Source: Peptococcaceae bacterium
GTDB taxonomy: Bacteria; Bacillota; Peptococcia; DRI-13; UBA5745
NCBI GenBank assembly: GCA_031265035.1
Contig: JAISDE010000190.1
Location: 1-35,979 of the forward strand
Direction: 5' to 3'
Length of the DNA stretch: 35,979 bases
The first letter of the stretch is position 1, and each line of letters opens with the position of its first letter. Under the pieces are notes generated by a model. The model saw only the letters and a list, made by a program, of their open reading frames with translations, was not told the origin of the DNA and ran no database searches. Below are positions 9,682-17,631 of this stretch, piece by piece. The translations under genes and the position numbers were made by a program.

Positions 9682-10437
9682 TTACTTTTTTTGCCAGAAT
9701 TTAAGTAAATCCAGAATCGCCGCCAGCGACAAGGGTCGGTTGGGCTTGGTCGGCTCTTGCTTTGGCGCCGCCGGCTCGGCCGGCGTACCGGCCGGCGCCT
9801 CGGTTGTCCCGGTTGTCCCGGTTGTCCCGGTTGTCCCAGACGTCCCGGTTGCCCCAGACGTCCCGGTTGTCCCGGCTGTCCCGGACGCGCCGACCGGCGC
9901 CACGGCCGTCCCGGCTGCCCCGGTCTGCGCCCCGCCTGCCCCAGACGCTCCGGCCGCCCCTGAGCCGCCGAGCGCGTCGAATGTCCCGGCCGCCGGCTCG
10001 GCGGCCTCCGCCCGTATTTTGCCCGCCACCTCCACAGTGGCGGACAATACCATATATTCTGTCGTCTGATTTTTAATCAGTCCCAGATTCTCGATCGCCA
10101 GAAGCTCAATGCGCTCCAGGGAACGCATCTCGGCGATGTCGCCCCGCAATTTATCGTTTTCCTCGGCCAGCAGCTTGTTTTCCCGCTCCACGGCGCTGAT
10201 CTGATGGCTCAACTGAGTGACCTTGGCTTTCATCACAATGCGGGAAAAGCCGATAGAAAACAGCACGATCCCAATGCCGGCGAGGGTCACAAAGACGAAA
10301 CGGCGAGTGGAAGCGTTGGACTTGAACTGCCGCCGCACCAGCCGTTTGCCGGCGCCGGTCGGCGCCGGCTGGCGCCGCTGGCGTTCCCACCGCTGAAATT
10401 CCTCGCCGACTACCGCTTTGCGCAATGGCTCCGCCAT
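9682..10437 (-). CDS. ftsL: FtsL-like septum formation protein with long Gly/Thr/Ala-rich C-terminal tail
   Basis: Position between rsmH and the PBP gene; basic N-terminus, one TM (FVFVTLAGIGIVLFSIGF), coiled coil (SHQISAVERENKLLAEENDKLRGDIAEM), then low-complexity GTT/GAS repeats. FtsL identity rests largely on position and topology. Confidence 0.75.
   Translation of the reverse strand: MAEPLRKAVVGEEFQRWERQRRQPAPTGAGKRLVRRQFKSNASTRRFVFVTLAGIGIVLFSIGFSRIVMKAKVTQLSHQISAVERENKLLAEENDKLRGDIAEMRSLERIELLAIENLGLIKNQTTEYMVLSATVEVAGKIRAEAAEPAAGTFDALGGSGAAGASGAGGAQTGAAGTAVAPVGASGTAGTTGTSGATGTSGTTGTTGTTGTTEAPAGTPAEPAAPKQEPTKPNRPLSLAAILDLLKFWQKK
9801..9900. repeat. 9-bp tandem repeat (GGTTGTCCC and variants) encoding the Gly-Thr/Ser-rich tail of the FtsL-like protein
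   Basis: ggttgtccc repeated with variants (cagacgtcccggttgcccc...); protein GTSGATGTSGTTGTTGTTGTTEAP. Confidence 0.9.
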
Positions 10438-10465
10438 TTTCCGCCTCGCCTCCTTTTTACCGCCC

Positions 10466-10559
10466 GCTCCACCGCTTGCTCTACTGCCAGCTTTATCGCT
10501 TGCTTTACCGCTTGCTCTACCGCCCGTCCTGCTTTATCGCCTGCTTTATCGCCCGTCCT
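10466..10559. repeat. Degenerate 12-bp tandem repeat (GCTYTAYCGCYY), seven copies with two 5-bp GTCCT interruptions
   Basis: GCTCCACCGCTT, GCTCTACTGCCA, GCTTTATCGCTT, GCTTTACCGCTT, GCTCTACCGCCC, GTCCT, GCTTTATCGCCT, GCTTTATCGCCC, GTCCT read directly. Confidence 0.9.
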
Positions 10560-11514
10560 GATTTTCCCCGGCGGTCTTGCGAAACCCCCGCAGCTTACCG
10601 CTGCGGGAACGGGGATTGGCCCGGGTTTCCGCCTCGTCCGGCACAATCGGCTTGGGGGTCAATATCCTGCCCACCGGCCGCCGACCGCAAACGCAGGCCG
10701 GCAAATCCTTGGGGCAAATACAGCCTGTCGCCAGAGACTGAAAGGTTTTTTTAACTATCCGGTCTTCCAGGGAGTGAAAGGTGATCACCGCCAGCCGCCC
10801 GTCCACCGCCAGAGCCGCCGCGGCGTCCCGGAGGGCCTGCTCCAAAAGCTCCACTTCCCCGTTGACGGCGATACGCAGCGCCTGAAAAACCCGTTTGGCC
10901 GGATGGTGGCCGGTCGCCCTGGCGCCGGCGGGGATGGCCTTTTTGATCACTGTCGTCAGCTGAGAGGTCGTCTCAATAGGCGCCTTTTTTCGTTCCGCCC
11001 CGATAAACTGGGCGATCCGCTCGCTCCAACGTTCTTCCCCATAGCGCCAAAATATGCCGGCCAAATCCCGCTCTGTCCCCTGATTGACCAAAGCCGCCGC
11101 CGTGATCTCCTGCCGCCCCGGATCCATTCGCATATCCAGCGGGCCTTCCTGCTGATAGCTGAAGCCCCGCCCGCCCTCGGTCAGCTGATAGGCGGACACC
11201 CCCAGATCCAGCAAAATCGCCTGAGGGGGAGGGCAGTCGTTTTCCCGCAGGATCGCCCGCAGTCGGGCAAAATTGCTGTATACCAGCCGATAATGGCCGG
11301 CGCCGACGGGTCGCAACGCGTCCTCCGCCGCCGCCAAGGCCCGCTGATCCTGATCGATGCCGATCAGCCGGCCGCCCGGTAAAATCGCTTCCAGTATCCG
11401 GCGGGCGTGGCCGCCGCCGCCGACGGTGCAATCCACCGCCGTCATGCCCGGCGCCAAAGCCAGCAGGGCCAGCGTAGGCTCAAGCAGCACCGGCGCGTGG
11501 CTGAACGCCGTCAC
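10546..11514 (-). CDS. rsmH: 16S rRNA (cytosine1402-N4)-methyltransferase RsmH (MraW)
   Basis: HAPVLLEPTLALLALAPGMTAVDCTVGGGGHARRIL, LLDLGVSAYQL, GFSYQQEGPLDMRMD, ITFHSLEDRIVKKTF. Confidence 0.96.
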   Translation of the reverse strand: MTAFSHAPVLLEPTLALLALAPGMTAVDCTVGGGGHARRILEAILPGGRLIGIDQDQRALAAAEDALRPVGAGHYRLVYSNFARLRAILRENDCPPPQAILLDLGVSAYQLTEGGRGFSYQQEGPLDMRMDPGRQEITAAALVNQGTERDLAGIFWRYGEERWSERIAQFIGAERKKAPIETTSQLTTVIKKAIPAGARATGHHPAKRVFQALRIAVNGEVELLEQALRDAAAALAVDGRLAVITFHSLEDRIVKKTFQSLATGCICPKDLPACVCGRRPVGRILTPKPIVPDEAETRANPRSRSGKLRGFRKTAGENQDGR

Positions 11515-11960
11515 TGAAATAATTCCTCGGCCAGGGCCTCATAATTGGCGTCCAACTCCGCCCGATAAACTTCCCAGGCGGTTTTGTCCCAAATCTCCGC
11601 GTGGTCGCCGGCGCCCACCACATAAACGTCCTTGCGCAAGCCGGCGAAATTGCGCAGTTCCTGATTGATCATGGTTCTGCCTTGCCGGTCGGTCTCCCCG
11701 GCGCAGGCGCCGGAAAAAAAGCGCCGTTTGACATTTCGGGCCTTGGGGTTGAAAATAGGCAGGGCGTTCAGTTTTTCCGCCAGCTTGTCCCACTCCGCCT
11801 GGGGGTAAACGAAAAGGCAGGTTTCCATGCCCTTGGAAATCATATAACGCTCGCCCAGCGCTTCCCGATATTTGACCGGCAGGGTCAGCCGGCCTTTATC
11901 GTCGATGGTGTGCGGATACTCCCGATCAAAGGTGTACGCGCCCTCGCGATCAAGATCCAT
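11511..11960 (-). CDS. mraZ: Transcriptional regulator MraZ
   Basis: YPHTIDDKGRLTLPVKYREALGERYMISKGMETCLFVYP; second SpoVT/AbrB-like repeat ETDRQGRTMINQELRNFAGL. Likely ATG 11960 preceded by AAAGGGGG; the track ORF begins upstream at 12014. Confidence 0.92.
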   Translation of the reverse strand: MDLDREGAYTFDREYPHTIDDKGRLTLPVKYREALGERYMISKGMETCLFVYPQAEWDKLAEKLNALPIFNPKARNVKRRFFSGACAGETDRQGRTMINQELRNFAGLRKDVYVVGAGDHAEIWDKTAWEVYRAELDANYEALAEELFQ

Positions 11961-12058
11961 GGATATCGCCCCCTTTCCGCCGCTCACCGGGAGTTGGGTA
12001 TCCGGATACGTCAAAATTCAGCCGACAGTAAACATTTTGGGCAATTTTGAACAACTTC

Positions 12059-12114
12059 TCCCACTTCACTGGTCGGTTAAACCATAGTATACCACTTTGA
12101 GCCACTCTGTACCA
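12059..12114 (-). promoter_or_regulatory. Candidate MraZ-binding direct repeats upstream of mraZ
   Basis: Minus strand TGGTA (12110-12114), TGGCT (12100-12104), TGGTA (12090-12094), TGGTT (12080-12084) at exact 10-bp spacing, plus TGGGA (12059-12063). Confidence 0.65.
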
Positions 12115-12187
12115 CTGCGAATTTAAAATTCTCGCGAAAAAAATTCATAAAAATTTAACACACTTTTTGGGTCATAAGCTGGAAAAA

Positions 12188-12242
12188 CATAAACCGCCGA
12201 ATTTACCAGGGGGATGAGGCCCAGGCAAACCGGCGGTTTATG
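12188..12242. repeat. 12-bp perfect inverted repeat CATAAACCGCCG...CGGCGGTTTATG
   Basis: Arms 12188-12199 and 12231-12242. Confidence 0.95.
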
Positions 12243-12244
12243 CT

Positions 12245-12294
12245 GCGAAAATCAGGCACGGTCCCAGATTTTCGCGCCCGAAGCCTTTCGGGCG
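12245..12294. repeat. Two consecutive hairpins: GCGAAAATC/GATTTTCGC (9 bp) and CGCCCGAA/TTCGGGCG (8 bp, 4-nt loop)
   Basis: Arms 12245-12253/12267-12275 and 12275-12282/12287-12294. Confidence 0.93.
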
Positions 12295-12523
12295 GAAGCA
12301 GGTGGAATGGGTGGAAAACTGAATCTATTGGTTCCGGTATTCAGACGGTTGATAGCTACGTAAATCAGGGATCGCCTTGTGTCAGCGCCCGGCGGATTCA
12401 AGCGGGAGCCGGGGAGAGCCAATGATGTCGCCCGACTAGGGAGGGGTCGCCCGTTCCCGGGTGATGACGGGAACAAACAACAGCAGGTAATATCAAAGGC
12501 TCTCCACAACTCCGGTATGCAAA

Positions 12524-12544
12524 CAAATCGTCAGGGACGATTTG
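12524..12544. repeat. Tight hairpin CAAATCGTC-AGG-GACGATTTG (9-bp stem, 3-nt loop)
   Basis: Perfect inverted repeat read directly. Confidence 0.95.
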
Positions 12545-12567
12545 ATATATTCCCGGGAGCGGCGCCG

Positions 12568-12694
12568 TTTACAGAAAGGGAATTGCCGGGAAATATGAAC
12601 CCATTTTGAGGAGGGGCTGCCCGCTTCCGGGGGATAACAGAATACGGGCAACATTTGATAGTGTCATTCCTCCCGGCAATTCACTTTCTGTAAA
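12568..12694. repeat. 24-bp near-perfect long inverted repeat enclosing 79 bp
   Basis: TTTACAGAAAGGGAATTGCCGGGA (12568-12591) vs reverse complement of 12671-12694 (TTTACAGAAAGTGAATTGCCGGGA): 23/24 identical. Confidence 0.95.
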
Positions 12695-12934
12695 AGACTA
12701 CTTTCCCCGGCCAGCCCGAACCCGCTGTATTGGCGGGGAACGGGGTTGATTCGACCGGCTGGCGTATACTAAGAATAACCCAGGAAAAAATCGCCGACTA
12801 TACCCAAAAGGGTGATATTAAAAATTTTTCGGAAAATTTTTCGACAAGACGGCAACCATTCAGGTCGGTACCCGAGGCGGTACCTGTGGTAGGGGCCGGT
12901 GGGTTTGCCGCGAGTTTTCCGGCCGGTTCAAAAC

Positions 12935-12965
12935 CCTTGAGTTTTCAAGGATTTAGCGTTACAAT
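12935..12965 (+). promoter_or_regulatory. Candidate sigma70-type promoter for the HipA-like gene with an overlapping palindrome
   Basis: TTGAGT (12937-12942), 17-nt spacer, TACAAT (12960-12965); palindrome CCTTGA-GTTT-TCAAGG (12935-12950) overlaps the -35. Confidence 0.55.
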
Positions 12966-12999
12966 AACAGGCAGAGTCGCGGAAAGGAACTGCTTGAAT

Positions 13000-14145
13000 A
13001 TGGAATATACCTTGATGCACAAAAACGTCGCCGTCGCTCAATTGGAGATATTTGAGGATACCGGCGCCATATTGAAGACGCTTGAGCTTACCCGCCCGGA
13101 GCATTTGCCCCTGGGGATCAGGCTTACGCCGCAAGGCAAGCCCGAGACAAAATCTATCAACGATTGGTGGGTTGGCCGCGCCATCCCAGCGTCGCGGAGC
13201 GGGTTGCGGGACGCGCTGGAAGCGTTGCGCGTATCCTCGCCGGTTTTGCTGCTGACAAAATGCTTTGGCCTGTCGCTGTCGGATCAGTATTGGGCGCGCC
13301 CGTCGAACAAGCCCCTTGAGTGGAAGGACGTCAATTTCTTCGAGAACGAGTTTTCGGAGGATGTGGGCAACGCGCTGTTCGAGCGCGCCGGGGAAGGCGA
13401 GCTGGATTTGATGTCGCCGGATAATACCACGGGCGGATGGCTGAAAAAGAAGTGGGTGGTCGCGGATGGGAAACGGATGCTTTTGAAATGCGGCAACGGT
13501 CCCGCGCATCAAGAGCCGCTGAATGAGGTGATCGCCAGCGCTATTATGCGGCGGTTGGGCATCGCCCACGCGGCGTATACGCTGACGTGGGACGACGACC
13601 GGCCGCTGTCCGCATGCGAGGACTTTATCACGCCGCGGACAGATCTTGTGAGCGCGTGGCATATCCGGGAAACGGGCAAGAAACCCGGGCACGTCTCCGA
13701 GTATCAGCACTTTTTGGAGCGCTGCGACGCGCTGGGCATACCCGGCGCGCGGGACAGCCTTGACCGTATGCTCGCGGTGGATTACCTGATTGTCAACGCC
13801 GACAGGCACTACAACAACTTCGGGGCGGTCAGGGACGCGGAGACGCTGGAATGGCTTGGCCTGGCGCCTGTCTTCGACTGCGGCACGTCTATGTGGTATG
13901 ACTCTGTCGTCAGCGGGATCCGCCCGCTGGCCGAGCAAAAGAGCAAGCCCTTTCGGGGTAAGCACAGCGAGCAAATCGAGCTGGTAACGGACTTGAGCTG
14001 GCTTGACTTCACCGCCTTGCGGGGCGTGGAGGAGGAATATGCCGAGCTTTCGCGCCAAAGCCCGTACATTGAGGACAACCGGCGGGACGCGCTTTGCTAT
14101 GCCCTGCGGGAGCGGGTCGCGATGCTTGAGCGGGCGGCAAAGTAA
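13000..14145 (+). CDS. HipA-fold serine/threonine kinase-like protein (orphan, no HipB partner seen)
   Basis: LIVNADRHYNNFGAVRD catalytic-loop-like motif, PVFDCGTSMW (DxG-like), HQEPLNEVIASAIMRRLGI. Start revised from 12730 to ATG 13000 (or TTG 12994), with AAAGGA nearby. Confidence 0.75.
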   Translation: MEYTLMHKNVAVAQLEIFEDTGAILKTLELTRPEHLPLGIRLTPQGKPETKSINDWWVGRAIPASRSGLRDALEALRVSSPVLLLTKCFGLSLSDQYWARPSNKPLEWKDVNFFENEFSEDVGNALFERAGEGELDLMSPDNTTGGWLKKKWVVADGKRMLLKCGNGPAHQEPLNEVIASAIMRRLGIAHAAYTLTWDDDRPLSACEDFITPRTDLVSAWHIRETGKKPGHVSEYQHFLERCDALGIPGARDSLDRMLAVDYLIVNADRHYNNFGAVRDAETLEWLGLAPVFDCGTSMWYDSVVSGIRPLAEQKSKPFRGKHSEQIELVTDLSWLDFTALRGVEEEYAELSRQSPYIEDNRRDALCYALRERVAMLERAAK

Positions 14146-14188
14146 GCCAAATAGACTTACATATATTAGTTGTTACGGGGGCCGGGAT

Positions 14189-15007
14189 TTGATCGAGATC
14201 AGGGATTTACATTATTGTTATGAAAATGGGACGGAAGCGATCAAGGGCGCGGATTTGACCGTGCCGGACGGCGAGTTTCTGGCGATTTTGGGGCATAACG
14301 GCTCCGGCAAGTCCACTTTGGCCAGGCATCTGAACGGGCTTTTGCTGCCCGCGTCGGGGGAGGTACTGGTGGATGGGCTGTCCGGGCGGCGGCCGGAGGA
14401 CGCTTGGCGATTGCGCCAGCGGGTGGGGATGGTTTTTCAAAACCCGGACAACCAGTTGATTGCCGCCTCGGTGGAGGAAGACACCGCCTTTGGCCCGGAA
14501 AACCTGGGCCTGGCGCCGGAGCTGATTCGGCGGCGGGTGGATGAGGCCCTGGCCGGGGTGGGGATGGCGGAATTTAAGGATAAAGCGGTGCATCTGCTTT
14601 CCGGCGGCCAAAAGCAGCGGGTGGCCATAGCCGGCGTGATGGCTATGCGCCCCAAGGTATTGGTGCTGGATGAGCCTACGGCGATGCTGGATCCCAGGGG
14701 CCGCCGGGAAGTAATGGCGGCGGCGCTGCGGCTGAACCGGGACGAGGGCATTACCGTGGTGCATATTACCCATATCATGGAGGAGGCGGCGCTGGCGGAT
14801 CGGGTGGCGGTGATGGCGGCGGGCCGTCTCGCGATGGTGGGGCCGCCCAGGGAGATTTTCCATCAAATAAAAGCCTTGCGGGATTTGCGGCTGGATGTGC
14901 CGCTGGCGGCGGAGATGGCCTGGCGCTTGCGGGAGCGGGGCGTCCCATTGCCGGAAGGCATCCTGACCTCGGCGGAATTGGCGGTGGCGTTATGCCCATT
15001 GTATTAG
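14189..15007 (+). CDS. ecfA1: ECF transporter energy-coupling ATPase A1
   Basis: LGHNGSGKSTLARHLNGLLLP (Walker A), LSGGQKQRVAIAGVMAMRPKVLVLDEPTAMLDPRGRREV; likely TTG start at 14189; the track ORF starts upstream at 14003, overlapping the hipA-like gene. Confidence 0.9.
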   Translation: MIEIRDLHYCYENGTEAIKGADLTVPDGEFLAILGHNGSGKSTLARHLNGLLLPASGEVLVDGLSGRRPEDAWRLRQRVGMVFQNPDNQLIAASVEEDTAFGPENLGLAPELIRRRVDEALAGVGMAEFKDKAVHLLSGGQKQRVAIAGVMAMRPKVLVLDEPTAMLDPRGRREVMAAALRLNRDEGITVVHITHIMEEAALADRVAVMAAGRLAMVGPPREIFHQIKALRDLRLDVPLAAEMAWRLRERGVPLPEGILTSAELAVALCPLY

Positions 15008-15840
15008 AAAATGTTTCCTATACCTATCAGCCGGGCACGCCTTTCGCGGCGGCGGCGCTGCGGGAAGTGAGCCTGACGGTCAAAAGCGGGGAGTTGGTGG
15101 GCCTGATCGGTCATACCGGCAGCGGCAAGTCCACGCTGATCCAGCATTGCAATGGGCTACTGTTTCCCCAGGCGGGCCGGGTGACGGTGGACGGGCTGCC
15201 GGTGGCGCCCAAAAGCAAGGATCTGAGGGAGATCCGCCGCAAGGTTGGGCTGGTGTTTCAGTATCCGGAGCAGCAGCTATTTGAGGAAACCGTGGAGCTG
15301 GATATCGCTTTTGGACCCAAGAGCCTGGGCCTGGGCGAGGCTGAGACTCGCCGCCGAACCCGCTGGGCTATGGGCATGGTGGAATTGGACGAAAAATTGG
15401 CTGGCGCCTCCCCTTTCAGCCTTTCCGGCGGGGAAAAACGCCGGGTGGCGATCGCCGGGGTGCTGGCCTCCCGGCCTAAATATTTGATTTTGGATGAGCC
15501 TTGCGCCGGGCTAGATCCCCAGGGCCGGGAGGAAATGCTTCGGCAGCTGCGGCGCCTGAACGAAAAGGGCCTGGCGATCCTGCTGGTCAGTCACAGTATG
15601 GACGATGTGGCCCGCCTGGTTCGGCGGCTGGTGGTGATCCACCAGGGGCGGATTTTGTATGATGATCCGGTGAGGCAGGTGTTCGCCAGGGCGGCGGAGA
15701 TGGCCGAGCTGGGCCTGGATGTGCCGGAGGTAATGAAATTGATGCTGCTTTTGCGGGAAAAGGGCCTGCCGGCCCGGCAGGATATCCTGACGGCGGAGGA
15801 AGGGCAGGAGGAAATTTTGCGGGTGCTGTCCCATGCTTAA
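14992..15840 (+). CDS. ecfA2: ECF transporter energy-coupling ATPase A2
   Basis: IGHTGSGKSTLIQHCNGLL, QYPEQQLFEETVELDIAFGP, LSGGEKRRVAIAGVLASRPKYLILDEPCAGLDPQGR. Confidence 0.92.
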   Translation: MPIVLENVSYTYQPGTPFAAAALREVSLTVKSGELVGLIGHTGSGKSTLIQHCNGLLFPQAGRVTVDGLPVAPKSKDLREIRRKVGLVFQYPEQQLFEETVELDIAFGPKSLGLGEAETRRRTRWAMGMVELDEKLAGASPFSLSGGEKRRVAIAGVLASRPKYLILDEPCAGLDPQGREEMLRQLRRLNEKGLAILLVSHSMDDVARLVRRLVVIHQGRILYDDPVRQVFARAAEMAELGLDVPEVMKLMLLLREKGLPARQDILTAEEGQEEILRVLSHA

Positions 15841-16642
15841 AGATATTACCGTGGGGCAGTATTATCCTGGTCAGTCATTTTTGCATCGGCTGGATCCCCG
15901 GGCCAAGATCATTGGCCTGGCTCTCTATATGACCGCCTTGTTTTTGGTGAGGCGGCTGGCGGGATTTGGTTATGTGGCTGTCTTTACCGTCTTGCTCATC
16001 GCTTCTTCCGGTGTGCCGCCCAAGGTAGCGCTAAAAGGGATCAAGCCGATTTGGCCGCTGCTGGCGTTTACGCTGGTCCTGAATTTTTTTCTGACGCCGG
16101 CGGGGGAGGTTTTGTGGCGGTGGGGGGCGCTCAAGGTCACCGACGCTGGGATAACCAGGGGGATATTTATGACGCTCAGGCTGGTGCTGCTGCTCAACGC
16201 CACGGCCCTGCTCACCCTGACCACCACGCCGATCCGGCTCACCGACGGGCTGGAGCGGGTCATGGGGCGGTTGCGCGTTCCTATGGCCCATGAGCTGGCC
16301 ATGATGATGACTATCGCTTTGCGTTTTATCCCTACGCTGATCGAGGAGACGGAAAGGCTCATGAAAGCGCAGACCGCCAGGGGGGCGGATTTTGAGCGGG
16401 GCGGGCTGATCGCCAGGGCCAAGAGCCTGATACCGCTGCTGGTGCCGCTGTTTGTCGGCGCCCTCCGCCGGGCGGATGATTTGGCGACGGCGATGGAGGC
16501 CCGCTGCTATCGGGGCGGTGAGGGCCGCACCCGGCTGCGGCCGCTGCGCTATCAGGCCAGGGACGGGGCGGCGCTCTTGCTGGCCGGCGGCCTTTTGGCC
16601 CTCACCGTCGCCGACCGGTATTGGCTGCGCTGGCTCAATTAG
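15833..16642 (+). CDS. ecfT: ECF transporter transmembrane component EcfT
   Basis: LHRLDPRAKIIGLALYMTALF; AQTARGADFERGG and AMEARCYRGGEGRTR (Ala-Arg-Gly-type coupling motifs). Confidence 0.92.
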   Translation: MLKDITVGQYYPGQSFLHRLDPRAKIIGLALYMTALFLVRRLAGFGYVAVFTVLLIASSGVPPKVALKGIKPIWPLLAFTLVLNFFLTPAGEVLWRWGALKVTDAGITRGIFMTLRLVLLLNATALLTLTTTPIRLTDGLERVMGRLRVPMAHELAMMMTIALRFIPTLIEETERLMKAQTARGADFERGGLIARAKSLIPLLVPLFVGALRRADDLATAMEARCYRGGEGRTRLRPLRYQARDGAALLLAGGLLALTVADRYWLRWLN

Positions 16643-16696
16643 CCAGGGCAGCAGGACGATGAGGGTGAGGCAGGGAGATGGAGTGGGGAGGCTGAG

Positions 16697-17605
16697 ATGG
16701 CGGAGCGGCGCAATATTATGCTGACCGTGGCCTATGACGGCACGGATTTTTACGGTTTCCAAAGCCAGGCGGGGACGGGCCTGCCCACGGTGCAGGAAAG
16801 CCTGGAGGCGGCCATTTTTCGTCTGACGGGCCAAAAGACGGCGGTGGAAGGCTCCGGCCGCACGGATACCGGCGTTCACGCCTGGGGGCAGGTCGTCCAT
16901 TTTTTCGCGGACAGCGCCATCCCGCCGGAACGCTGGAAGCTGGCGCTGGCGGCCCATTTGCCGGCCAGTATCACCGTCCGGGACAGCCGGCCGGCGCCGC
17001 CCGGGTTTCACGCCCGCTTTGCCGCCAAGGAAAAGACCTATGTGTACCAATTTTATCTGGGGCCGCTGCCCAGCCCTTTTTACCGACGCTATGCCTGTCA
17101 TGTGCCTTATGCCCTGGATCTGCCGGCGATGCGGGAGGCCGCCGCTTATTTTGAGGGCAGCCGGGATTTTCGGGCTTTTTGCGCCGCCGGCGCCAAGGTA
17201 AAGAGCTTTGTCCGGCGGATTTTTTCCTGCCGCCTGCTGGTCGCGGGTGAAGAAACGGCCAAGCTGGGCGGCGGCATGGGATTGGCCGCCGCCGCGGCCG
17301 TCGGAGCGGGTACCGCCGGCGCTGGAGCGAGCGCGGCGGCCGTTGGAGCCGGCGTTGCCGCCCCAGCCGGGGAGGAAACCGCTTTCGCCTGCTTTGCCGG
17401 CGACGGTTCCTTGCTGCGGCTGTGGATAAGGGGCGACGGCTTTCTCTGGAATATGGTGCGGATTATCGCCGGCACCTTGCTGGAGGTAGGCGCCGGCAAG
17501 CGGCAGGCCGGGGATATCCCCGGCCTGCTGGAGTCGGGCGACCGCCGCCTCACAGGCATAACGCTGCCGCCCCAAGGGCTGTTTTTGTATAAGGTGGATT
17601 ATTGA
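16697..17605 (+). CDS. truA: tRNA pseudouridine(38-40) synthase TruA with Ala/Gly-rich insertion
   Basis: YDGTDFYGFQSQ, VEGSGRTDTGVHAWGQVVHF, FLWNMVRIIAGTLLEVG. Confidence 0.94.
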   Translation: MAERRNIMLTVAYDGTDFYGFQSQAGTGLPTVQESLEAAIFRLTGQKTAVEGSGRTDTGVHAWGQVVHFFADSAIPPERWKLALAAHLPASITVRDSRPAPPGFHARFAAKEKTYVYQFYLGPLPSPFYRRYACHVPYALDLPAMREAAAYFEGSRDFRAFCAAGAKVKSFVRRIFSCRLLVAGEETAKLGGGMGLAAAAAVGAGTAGAGASAAAVGAGVAAPAGEETAFACFAGDGSLLRLWIRGDGFLWNMVRIIAGTLLEVGAGKRQAGDIPGLLESGDRRLTGITLPPQGLFLYKVDY

Positions 17606-17631
17606 GGCGAGCCCTTGAGCCTTTACCTACT

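Noticed and set aside
9801-9900. Possible CRISPR array
   Set aside because: 9-bp coding repeats without spacers; the 12- and 18-bp arrays are likewise contiguous and lack spacers. No cas genes present.
10204-11382. Plus-strand 392-aa ORF opposite ftsL/rsmH
   Set aside because: Antisense to conserved rsmH and runs through the 12-bp repeat array; no family features.
12730-12765. tmRNA-like or tRNA-like look of ggggttgattcgaccggct
   Set aside because: No matching acceptor stem, T-arm or tag-peptide layout could be assembled nearby.
12730-12999. N-terminal 90-aa extension of the HipA-like ORF
   Set aside because: Contains the predicted promoter and palindrome, no conserved motif; a better start with RBS lies at 12994-13000.
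12928-14058. Minus-strand 376-aa ORF opposite the HipA-like gene
   Set aside because: Plus strand shows kinase motifs and a promoter/RBS; the minus translation is Arg/Pro-rich without motifs.
14189-16642. ECF module as part of the nicotinate system (nicotinate/niacin uptake)
   Set aside because: ecfA1-ecfA2-ecfT-truA is the common shared energizing module of Firmicutes; it is on the opposite strand, with no S-component gene here.
16031-17575. Minus-strand 514-aa ORF opposite ecfT/truA
   Set aside because: Shadow ORF in GC-rich DNA; both opposite genes are intact and conserved.
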